A DNA stretch of 36,536 bases from Planctomycetota bacterium (GTDB lineage: Bacteria > Planctomycetota > UBA1135 > GCA-002686595). The stretch spans positions 1 to 36,536 of the forward strand of contig NYXZ01000014.1 in NCBI GenBank assembly GCA_002686595.1, in the 5' to 3' direction. The notes under the pieces were generated by a model that did not search any database, was not told the origin of the DNA, and saw nothing but the letters and a program-made list of their open reading frames with translations. Below are positions 15,815 to 22,815 of the stretch, one piece after another (position 1 is the stretch's first letter; the number at the start of each line of letters is the position of its first letter). A program made the translations under genes and the position numbers.

Positions 15815-18800
15815 GTGACTGCCACACACATTCTCGAAGCCCTTGCCAGGGAGTTTTCCTCTAGTCCCGAACGCGTCCATGCCGTTCTGGAGATGCTCGA
15901 TGCCGGCCTGACACCGCCCCTGATCGGGCGTTTTCGGCGCGCTGACACCGGGGAGCTGCCCGAGAGTGTGATCCGACGCATTCAGCGAGATCGCACGCAG
16001 CTCGAGGAAATGGATCGCCGGCGGGCGACGATCCTGCGCACGCTTGAAGGTTCGGAGGGCGTCGGAGAGAAGGATTTGGAAGGGGTACGCAAGAGTGTCG
16101 ACCGCTTCGAATTAGAGGATCTGCTCCTGCCCCATAGGAGGCCAGAGCCCGAGGTGCAGTTGGCCCTGGATCGTGGATTGGGCGAACTCGCTGATCTGCT
16201 CGTCGCTCCCTATCGCAAGAGCGGGGCCAAGGAGATGCCGGAGCCTGGGGACGTGCAGGCTGCACCCGAGGTACAGGCGCCGTCGGAAGCGGCGGCAGTT
16301 CCCGAGACCGGAACCGCTGGCCAGGCGGAGCCCGCTCAGGAAACGGATGGGGAAACTCAAGCCCAGGAACCGGGCGAGGAAGCTACTTCGCAGGACAGCG
16401 CCGACGGTACTCCGTCGCCAGCAACGGAGCCGGAATCCGCGCCCGTTGCCCCGGCGGGGCAGCCAACAGAAGAGGCGCGGGACACTCAGGATAAGCCGGC
16501 TACTTCCAGCGTGGCTCTCAAGACTGACGAGATTCTGACCCCTGAGCTGGCCCGTGCCTGCCAGGAGTTTGTGCGCCCGGACCGCGGCATTCACACAGAG
16601 GCCGAGGCCCTGGCCGGGGCCATGCGCATCCTGGCTGATCGCCTCTCCCGTGATCCTCGCCTGCGGGGGCTGATCCGCCGCATGCTGCGCAAGCGCGGCG
16701 TTTTGAGCGTGCGGTCCCTGGTGCCGGATAACAAGGCCGGCCGGCATCGCTCGCTGATGAAACTGCGCCAGCCCATGCGCCAACTCCAGGGCCATCGCCT
16801 CCTGGCCCTGCGCCAGGCCCAGAAGGAGCGCGTGCTCACCACGGCGATTTCCCTTGAGCGCGAGGTGGCCATGCCCAAGGTGCTGGCCGCCCTTTCGCGC
16901 CACCGCAATCCCGCCTTCGAGGGTGTCTTGGGCGAGGTGGCCCGCAGGGCCCTGGAGGTGCGCATTCTGCCCATGCTCGAAGGGGACATCCGCTTGGAGT
17001 TGAAGGAGCGGGGCGATGACGAAGCTCTGCGCTTTCTCGCCCAGCACCTGCGCCAGGTTCTGCTGACGCCACCCTGTGGACGTCACCCGGTGGCGGCCGT
17101 GGATGTCAGCGCCCGCGGCGACTGGCTACTCGTCACCGTGGATGAGTCAGGAGAGCCGGCGGGCTCCGGCACGTTGATCGAAATCGCCGACAAGGATGCT
17201 GCCGCCCTAGGAGCCGAGCTCAAGACAGCGCTCGGTGAGAGCCGAGCCCGCACCCTGGCCGTGGGCCATGGGAAGGTGCCGCGGGCCGCGGTCCCCGGTC
17301 TGCGGGCAGCCCTGGCCGCCGCCGGTCTGGACCTGGTCGTGCATGTCGTTTTTGACTCTGGCCTGACCCACTACGCGAATTCCGAAGGCGCCCGCAAGGA
17401 GCTCCCGGACGCCAGCGTGGCCGGGCGCGTGGCCTTGGCCCTAGCCCGTCGCCTCCAGGATCCTCTTCAGGAGTTGCTCAAGGTGGAGCCCCGTTACCTG
17501 GGCCTCGGCGTTGAACAGGGCTTTGTCAGCAAGGCCAATCTGAAACGAACCTACCGGGAAGTGATCGAGTCCTGCGCGGCCCTGGTGGGCTGCGATGTGA
17601 ACCGGGCTTCGGCCTTCTTCCTCGGTTTCATCCCCGGACTGACCAAGGAAGCCGCGGGCAAACTGGCGGAACGCGCCAAGCAGACGCCCTTCAAGAACCG
17701 TGAGGAATTGCGGGGCGAAGGCCTCCTCAGCGAAGCCGAGTGGGCCAATGCGGTGGCTTTCCTGCGCGTGCCTAACTCAGATGAACCCTTGGACCGGACG
17801 GGCCTTCACCCTGAACAGTATCCCCTGGCGCGGCGCCTGTTGGAGGCCGCCGGAGTGACTGCCCAGGAAGGCCTGGGGCGCTCGGGGCTGACCCGTGGCC
17901 TGCGGCGGGACGCCTTTGAGGTGGATGAATACACCTGGCGCGATCTGATGCGCGAGATCTCCCATCCCGGTCGCGATCCTCGGCCGCGTCTGCCCCTGGT
18001 GCGCCTCTTGGAGGGCCCGGTGGATCCTGTGCGCATGACCAAGGACCGTGTACTCGAAGGCGTGGTCACGAATGTGGCCAGCTTCGGTGCTTTTGTGGAT
18101 GTGGGCCTCGAACAGGACGCCATGGTGCACATCAGCGAAGTCTCGGGGCACTATGTCCGCGACGCCCGCGAGGTGCTCAGCGTCGGTCAGGTGGTGCGCG
18201 GGCGCATTCTCGAAAAGCCCGGGCCGCGCTTGGCCATTTCACTCAAGAACGTGCCCCATCCCTCCCGTGCCAGTTCCGGCGGCGGCGGCGGTGGCGGCAA
18301 GGGCGGTCGTTCCGCTGGCCGCGGTGAACGCGGTGAACGGGGCGAGCGTGGTGAGCGGGGTGCCGGTCGGGGACGGCGCGAACGCACGCCCCAGTCGAAT
18401 GTGCGCGCAGCCCAATCGCGCCGCGATGGTCTCGGGGGGGCGGGCCGCGGTGGTCGCGGCGGCGGCGGCGGCGGTCGCGGAGGCGGTGGCGGTGGTCGCG
18501 GCGGTGGCGGTGGATTCATTGGCCGCAAGGGCCGTGGCGGGCGCGAGGAGCGCGATGAACGCGTCGACCTGCGCAAGTTGGATGTGGCCGGTTCCCAGGC
18601 GGGTTCCTGGAGCCCCTTCGCCGCGTTCTTCGACGCCGATCAGAAGGCCGAGGCTCAGGCTCCCAAGGCAGTACCGGTGGCAAAGAAGCCGAAGAAGCCC
18701 AAGCAGTCGCCCGTGGCGGATGATGCGGCTCAAGCGGAAAAGCTTCAGGCTGCCGGTGAGTCTGCCGCTGCGCAGGTCACCGAGGTCGTCGCCCCGGCGG

Positions 18801-18937
18801 CAGCTGGTGAAGGAACAGCCCTGGAGACTGAAAAAACTGAAGTCGGTAAAGCGGCTGGTGCTGCCACTGGCTCAGAGCCTGAGACCCCGTCAGCGACGCC
18901 TGATTGTCAGGCGGAGGAAGGGGCAGCTTCCGAGTAG
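15815..18937 (+). CDS. tex: Tex-family RNA-binding transcription accessory protein with RGG tail
   Basis: Tex proteins contain a helical N-terminal domain, a YqgF/RNase H-like domain, HhH motifs and an S1 domain, and bind RNA or nucleic acid near transcription complexes. Here the Tex N-terminus ('VLEMLDAGLTPPLIGRFRRADTGELPESVIRRI'), the YqgF region ('PVAAVDVSARGDWLLV'), the HhH block ('ASAFFLGFIPGLTKEAAGKL', 'LDRTGLHPEQY') and S1 ('LEGVVTNVASFGAFVDVGLEQDAMVHIS') occur in order. At 1040 aa it is about 270 longer than usual. The excess is a Pro/Glu/Ala-rich insertion at ~135-235 and a C-terminal tail from ~815 with an RGG/GER-rich segment and then an Ala/Glu/Lys-rich stretch. Start is GTG 15815, preceded by GGGGGA. 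The canonical 'GQYQHDV' of Tex reads GVEQGFV. Confidence 0.92.
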   Translation: MTATHILEALAREFSSSPERVHAVLEMLDAGLTPPLIGRFRRADTGELPESVIRRIQRDRTQLEEMDRRRATILRTLEGSEGVGEKDLEGVRKSVDRFELEDLLLPHRRPEPEVQLALDRGLGELADLLVAPYRKSGAKEMPEPGDVQAAPEVQAPSEAAAVPETGTAGQAEPAQETDGETQAQEPGEEATSQDSADGTPSPATEPESAPVAPAGQPTEEARDTQDKPATSSVALKTDEILTPELARACQEFVRPDRGIHTEAEALAGAMRILADRLSRDPRLRGLIRRMLRKRGVLSVRSLVPDNKAGRHRSLMKLRQPMRQLQGHRLLALRQAQKERVLTTAISLEREVAMPKVLAALSRHRNPAFEGVLGEVARRALEVRILPMLEGDIRLELKERGDDEALRFLAQHLRQVLLTPPCGRHPVAAVDVSARGDWLLVTVDESGEPAGSGTLIEIADKDAAALGAELKTALGESRARTLAVGHGKVPRAAVPGLRAALAAAGLDLVVHVVFDSGLTHYANSEGARKELPDASVAGRVALALARRLQDPLQELLKVEPRYLGLGVEQGFVSKANLKRTYREVIESCAALVGCDVNRASAFFLGFIPGLTKEAAGKLAERAKQTPFKNREELRGEGLLSEAEWANAVAFLRVPNSDEPLDRTGLHPEQYPLARRLLEAAGVTAQEGLGRSGLTRGLRRDAFEVDEYTWRDLMREISHPGRDPRPRLPLVRLLEGPVDPVRMTKDRVLEGVVTNVASFGAFVDVGLEQDAMVHISEVSGHYVRDAREVLSVGQVVRGRILEKPGPRLAISLKNVPHPSRASSGGGGGGGKGGRSAGRGERGERGERGERGAGRGRRERTPQSNVRAAQSRRDGLGGAGRGGRGGGGGGRGGGGGGRGGGGGFIGRKGRGGREERDERVDLRKLDVAGSQAGSWSPFAAFFDADQKAEAQAPKAVPVAKKPKKPKQSPVADDAAQAEKLQAAGESAAAQVTEVVAPAAAGEGTALETEKTEVGKAAGAATGSEPETPSATPDCQAEEGAASE
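18277..18543 (+). repeat. Low-complexity coding repeats for the RGG/GER tail of Tex
   Basis: Within tex, four consecutive 9-base units encode Gly-Glu-Arg, followed further on by runs of GGN and CGN codons encoding RGG and polyglycine. Synonymous third-base variation between units indicates selection on the peptide rather than very recent slippage. Confidence 0.7.
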
Positions 18938-18940
18938 GGC

Positions 18941-19108
18941 TCAGTTGGAACTGGGAGGAAGATCCTGATCTTCCTCGTCCAAATCCACGCTGATGACCCA
19001 ATCCTCGTCCTCCTCCTCTGGGGGAGCGGGGGGTATGTCCATGTCCCAGGAATCTGAAATGGGCCTCGGCAGCCAATCGAGGGGGGCTTGTTCCCGGGGG
19101 TGATTCAT
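18941..19108 (-). CDS. Small acidic protein, hypothetical
   Basis: A 55-aa ORF in the gap between tex (convergent) and ptsI (divergent), from the ATG at 19108. It has a basic-aromatic N-terminal half ('MNHPREQAPLDWLPRPISDSWD') and a very acidic C-terminal half ('PPEEEDEDWVISVDLDEEDQDLPPS'). The track's 107-aa version starts inside ptsI on the opposite strand and is rejected. The Trp-rich, Asp/Glu/Pro composition is unlike the Arg/Ala/Gly shadows elsewhere in the track, which argues for a real gene, but no clear Shine-Dalgarno site or promoter supports it. Function unknown. Confidence 0.45.
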   Translation of the reverse strand: MNHPREQAPLDWLPRPISDSWDMDIPPAPPEEEDEDWVISVDLDEEDQDLPPSSN

Positions 19109-19198
19109 GGCCCTTCGTCGGGAGAATCCAAGCCTGTCCTTGAGCCCAATCGGTCTGTGGTGCGAAACAGCCCCCGAGGAGGTACTCTTACCAAAGCC

Positions 19199-20974
19199 AT
19201 GTTGACCAAGCGTCTCGTCAATGGAGTGGGCGTGGCCCCGGGCCTGGCCCTGGGGGCTGCCCATGTGGTGCGGAGCGGCTCAGGCTCCGTGCCGACCTGG
19301 TCCGTGGCGGCGGATGAAGTGGAGCCCGAGGTCCAGCGACTGCGGTTGGCGGTGGAGGAGGCGGCCCTTGAACTAACGCGCCAGCAGGAAGCAGTGGCCA
19401 GCGCCTCCGGTGAGCAGGAGGCTGGCATCTTCGGTGTGCATCGCGCTGTGCTGGAGGATCCCGGTGCCCTGAAGCGAGCCATGGAGACGATCCGCGAGGA
19501 ACGCATCAATGCCGAAGCGGCGGTGCAAAACCTGGTCAATCGCCTGCGCCAGACCATGCAGAGCATGGAGGGCGAGTCCTTGCGCAGTTTCAGCGCGGAC
19601 TTTACAGAACCCTGGGAAATCGTGCTCGACTATCTGATGCAGAAGAACCGCGAGAGAATTCTCTCCGGCGCGTCGGCTGTGATTCTCGCGGCGGAGGAAT
19701 TGACTCCCAAGCTCGTCACCTATTTGGCTCGGGAGAAAATCCTGGCAGTGGTGGCGGAGAAGGGAGGCCGCTTTTCACACGGCGCCGTTCTGGCGCGGTC
19801 GTTTGGTATTCCCTGCATCGTGGGCTTGCCCAATTTATTGGCGCGCCTGGAACAGGGCATGCAGTTGTGGGTTGATGGCGACGCGGGCACGGTGCAGCTC
19901 CGGCCCGGCAAAGAGGATGTGGACCTGTTTCTGGAGCGCCGCGCGCGGCGGGAAACGCGCCAGGCCTACTTGCAGCTGCACGCTGGCCTGCCGGCCGTCA
20001 CCACCGATGGAGAGGAACTTGAGGTGGAGGTCAATGTGGAGAGTGTCCGCGACCTGGAGACCTTCTCCAAGGAGCATTGCGATGGCGTGGGCCTGCTGCG
20101 CACGGAGTTCCTCTATATGGAGCGCAGCCAGTTTCCATCGGAGGAAGAGCAGTATCGGCTCTACCGCAGGGTCCTGGAACACATGGACGCCAGGCCCGTG
20201 ACCCTGCGCACGCTGGACATCGGTTGTGACAAACAACTGCCGTACTTCCAGACTCCCCAGGAGCCGAATCCGGCCCTGGGTTGGCGCGGCCTGCGCATCT
20301 CCCTTGAATGGCAGGATCTCCTGCGTGTTCAACTGCGGGCCGCCCTGCGGGCCAGCGTCCATGGATCCCTGCGCCTCCTGTTGCCCATGGTTACCTCTAT
20401 TGAGGAGATTCGCACGGTGCGCACCGTCTTCGACGAGGTGCGCGGACAGCTCCTGAATCAGGGCTATGATGTGGCCGAGAACATCCCCGTGGGCATCATG
20501 GTCGAGGTGCCGGCCACGGTCTTCACCCTGGAGACGATTCTGGCGGAAGTGGACTTCATCAGCGTGGGAAGCAATGACCTGGTCCAGTACATCCTGGCGG
20601 TGGATCGAGACAATTCACTGGTCGCCAAGCTCTACGACCCCTATCACCCGGCGGTCCTCAAGGCCCTGTCCCAAATAGCCCTCGCGGCGCGGGCAGCGGG
20701 CAAGCCGGCCAGCGTCTGTGGGGAGTTGGCCGGTGACTACGCCACTGCCCTGGCCCTGCTGGGCATGGGGTACAGCGGGGTCAGCGTGGCTCCCAACTTC
20801 CTCGGGGAGATCAAGGTGGCGGTGCGCGAGACAAGTTTCGCCGACGCCCGCAATCTCGCCGGAAGCCTTTGCCATGCAACGACTTCCGCAGATGCCTTGG
20901 AAGCCCTCCAGAGCCTGCGCCGCAGGCTTCACACGCGGCGCCTGGCCAGTGAAACGGAGACCGGCGGAGCCTAA
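19199..20974 (+). CDS. ptsI: Phosphoenolpyruvate-protein phosphotransferase (PTS enzyme I)
   Basis: Enzyme I autophosphorylates from PEP on a histidine and passes the phosphate to HPr. 591 aa, the usual size. The phosphohistidine loop is 'GGRFSHGAVLARSFGIPCIVG' (His of SHG). The PEP-binding barrel shows 'GVGLLRTEFLYM', 'PVTLRTLDIGCDKQLPYF', 'NPALGWRGLRISL', 'GIMVEVPAT', 'DFISVGSNDLVQYILAVDRDN', 'YHPAVLKAL' and the active-site Cys in 'VCGELAGD'. In the barrel the usual 'DIGGDK' reads DIGCDK. No HPr or permease gene is in the window, so it may serve a regulatory PTS. The start at 19199 gives the standard N-terminus ('VNGVGVAPGLALG'); a TACTCT 10 bases before it may be a -10. A terminator overlaps its stop. 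Confidence 0.93.
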   Translation: MLTKRLVNGVGVAPGLALGAAHVVRSGSGSVPTWSVAADEVEPEVQRLRLAVEEAALELTRQQEAVASASGEQEAGIFGVHRAVLEDPGALKRAMETIREERINAEAAVQNLVNRLRQTMQSMEGESLRSFSADFTEPWEIVLDYLMQKNRERILSGASAVILAAEELTPKLVTYLAREKILAVVAEKGGRFSHGAVLARSFGIPCIVGLPNLLARLEQGMQLWVDGDAGTVQLRPGKEDVDLFLERRARRETRQAYLQLHAGLPAVTTDGEELEVEVNVESVRDLETFSKEHCDGVGLLRTEFLYMERSQFPSEEEQYRLYRRVLEHMDARPVTLRTLDIGCDKQLPYFQTPQEPNPALGWRGLRISLEWQDLLRVQLRAALRASVHGSLRLLLPMVTSIEEIRTVRTVFDEVRGQLLNQGYDVAENIPVGIMVEVPATVFTLETILAEVDFISVGSNDLVQYILAVDRDNSLVAKLYDPYHPAVLKALSQIALAARAAGKPASVCGELAGDYATALALLGMGYSGVSVAPNFLGEIKVAVRETSFADARNLAGSLCHATTSADALEALQSLRRRLHTRRLASETETGGA

Positions 20975-20989
20975 ATATTCCGCCGTTTT
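20962..20989 (+). terminator. Intrinsic terminator of ptsI
   Basis: CGGCGGA at 20962-20968 pairs perfectly with TCCGCCG at 20979-20985 around a 10-base AT-rich loop that contains the TAA stop, followed by TTTTA. Confidence 0.6.
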
Positions 20990-21040
20990 ACCCCCTGGGA
21001 TCAGCCACGCAGGGTAAAGGCGGCAATTTGCTGAGTTCTT

Positions 21041-21048
21041 GGTATAGT
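21041..21048 (+). promoter_or_regulatory. Extended -10 promoter of the Myb-repeat gene
   Basis: TGGTATAGT gives a TGn extension plus a TATAGT -10; no -35 match stands 16-18 bases upstream, as is usual for extended -10 promoters. The leader to the GTG at 21073 would be about 18 bases and includes GGAG. Confidence 0.5.
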
Positions 21049-21072
21049 GTGGGCCAAGAAGAATGGAGTTCC

Positions 21073-21795
21073 GTGCAACACACAAACTGGGGCGGCGACA
21101 AGCCCTCTAAGCCGCGCCGGGGCCGTTGGTCCCAGGCGGAAATCGCCAGGTTCCGCGAGACCTATGGTCTGCGGGATGATGCTTCCGTAGCCCGGGAGCT
21201 GAATCGTTCCGTCAGCAGTGTTCGCAAGATGGCCGAGCAGGTCTTCAACGAACCCCTCCGCAGCGGGCCCTGGACACCCTTGGATGGGAAGCTGCTTAAG
21301 AAGTACCTGGGGGCCACCACTCCGGAGGTCATCGCCAAGATCATGGCCCGTCCGGTGGATCAAGTGCGGCGGCAAATCGAAGCCCTGGGCCAGGACCGCC
21401 TTGAGGGCTCCGCCACCTGGAGCCAGGAGGAGAGCGCTGAGCTCAAACGCGTGTTCGGCACGCGTACGGACGAGGATCTTTCGTTGATTTTTGGCCGGCC
21501 GGTGCAGTCCCTGCTAGATGAGGCTGAGCGCCTTTGCCTCGCAAAGGACAAGGCCTTTGTGCGTCGCGTCACCGGCGAGGCAACCACGCGCATGCCGCGC
21601 TGGAAAGATAGTGAGTTGGAGATTCTCAGGGAGCTCTATCCCCTGGAACCCAACCTGTCCATCGCCAAGAGTTTGGGGCGCTCGGTGAAGAGCGTGGTAT
21701 CCAAGGCCCATAACATGGGCCTGAAGAAGAACCCGGAACGCTTGCAGCAAATGGGTCAACAGAACGTCAGCCTGCGCTATAACCGCAAGGGTTAG
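21073..21795 (+). CDS. Protein of four tandem Myb/SANT-like helix-turn-helix repeats
   Basis: The track begins at TTG 21028, inside the promoter. GTG 21073 has GGAG about 5 bases upstream and gives 240 aa. Nearly the whole protein is four units of ~45-60 residues with one plan: 'GRWSQAEIARFRETYGLRDDASVARELNRSVSSVRKMAEQV', 'GPWTPLDGKLLKKYLGATTPEVIAKIMARPVDQVRRQIEAL', 'ATWSQEESAELKRVFGTRTDEDLSLIFGRPVQSLLDEAERL' and 'PRWKDSELEILRELYPLEPNLSIAKSLGRSVKSVVSKAHNMG'. Each has the W of helix 1, an L/Y-G turn, a short I/V-A helix and an R-(S/P)-V recognition-like helix, as in Myb/SANT or GcrA-like HTH modules. The C-terminus is basic. DNA binding is inferred, probably to an extended or repeated site. 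The named family is not recognised. Confidence 0.72.
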   Translation: MQHTNWGGDKPSKPRRGRWSQAEIARFRETYGLRDDASVARELNRSVSSVRKMAEQVFNEPLRSGPWTPLDGKLLKKYLGATTPEVIAKIMARPVDQVRRQIEALGQDRLEGSATWSQEESAELKRVFGTRTDEDLSLIFGRPVQSLLDEAERLCLAKDKAFVRRVTGEATTRMPRWKDSELEILRELYPLEPNLSIAKSLGRSVKSVVSKAHNMGLKKNPERLQQMGQQNVSLRYNRKG

Positions 21796-21903
21796 GCGCC
21801 TGCATTCTTCAGGTCAGTGCGTGGGTGACCCGCGGGCGATGTCTCGGATTCTCGAGGTTGAGCGGCCTCATCTTGCAGGTCTGAGCGCGGGAGAGCATCC
21901 AGC

Positions 21904-22806
21904 TCAGAACTGCAGTTTCATGCAGAACAGCGAGCCGCCGCCCTTGAGGAATTCAGAAGTGTCCAGCTCCCGCAGGGCGTAGTTCCAGGAACGCAGTCCC
22001 CGCGCAGATTCCGGGCAGTTAGACGGCAGCAGTACCGTGTGTCCATCGGGGCAGAGAAGATTGCAGGCCAGACGTCGGCGGGCCTCGTCTTCCGGGGCGA
22101 CCAGGCGTTTTGGGAAGGCGAGCTCCACCAACCCTCGCCCCGCTGCGTCGAAAGCCTCCGGGAACCAGAGACAGTGCTCTTCGTCCAGCAGCGCCAAGCA
22201 GGTGTCCAAGTGATAGAAGTCAGGGTCAGCCAGGTTCAGGAGGATGATTGGCAGGTCATAACGCTCGGCCAGCTCCGCCCAGGCGCGCTCGTCAGAACGG
22301 GGGCCAACGCCGGCCCACAACAGGCGGCGTCCGGGATGCCAGAGGCCGTCGCCGGTGCCTTCAAGGGGAGCGGCTGATTCAAGCGCGGGGGCGCAGGTGA
22401 CGCCCCGGGAACGCAGAAACTGCAGCATGTGGTGCACCTCGTCGGCTCGCTCTGAACTAGCCATTTGTGACGGCAGCACAGCCGCCTCCGGACCCTCCAG
22501 GCCCGGGGGCAGGGGCAGGGCCGGATTGGCGCAGAACACCAAGTCCGGGTGCTGTGCCAGGGGCGGCATCACCATCAGTTCGACATCCAATTCAGAGCAG
22601 GCCCGGTGCAGGGCCTGCCACTGTTCCCGGGCCAACTCCCGATCCACGACCTGCAGCTCGCCATCCTCATCCACCATGTGTGGATTGATCGCATAGTGCA
22701 CATCGTAGTCCCGGGGATCGGCCAGCAGGATGCGCTTCGGGCGGGGAGTGCGGGGCAGTTCAGTCGGGCTGAAATCGAGCTCGGTTGCCGTTCTGATCAG
22801 GGGCAT
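21904..22806 (-). CDS. Amidinotransferase/dimethylargininase-fold enzyme
   Basis: 300 aa of the guanidino-group-modifying superfamily (arginine deiminase, DDAH, glycine amidinotransferase). Matches include 'RILLADPRDYDVHYAINPHM', 'HPDLVFCANPAL', 'EGTGDGLWHP', the catalytic His in 'DFYHLDTCLALLD' and, at the C-terminus, 'EFLKGGGSLFCMKLQF' holding the nucleophilic Cys. Reaction by family knowledge: hydrolysis or transfer of an amidino group from arginine-like substrates; the exact one is unresolved, with DDAH- or ornithine-forming types closest in layout. It starts 9 bases after the dnaE2-like gene's stop, with a GGTGAG ribosome site, so it is in the same operon, although nothing links it to DNA repair. 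Confidence 0.84.
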   Translation of the reverse strand: MPLIRTATELDFSPTELPRTPRPKRILLADPRDYDVHYAINPHMVDEDGELQVVDRELAREQWQALHRACSELDVELMVMPPLAQHPDLVFCANPALPLPPGLEGPEAAVLPSQMASSERADEVHHMLQFLRSRGVTCAPALESAAPLEGTGDGLWHPGRRLLWAGVGPRSDERAWAELAERYDLPIILLNLADPDFYHLDTCLALLDEEHCLWFPEAFDAAGRGLVELAFPKRLVAPEDEARRRLACNLLCPDGHTVLLPSNCPESARGLRSWNYALRELDTSEFLKGGGSLFCMKLQF

Positions 22807-22815
22807 GTTCTCACC

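Noticed and set aside
18277-18543. CRISPR-like or intergenic repeat array
   Set aside because: The repeats are in-frame Gly/Arg codons inside tex, without spacers.
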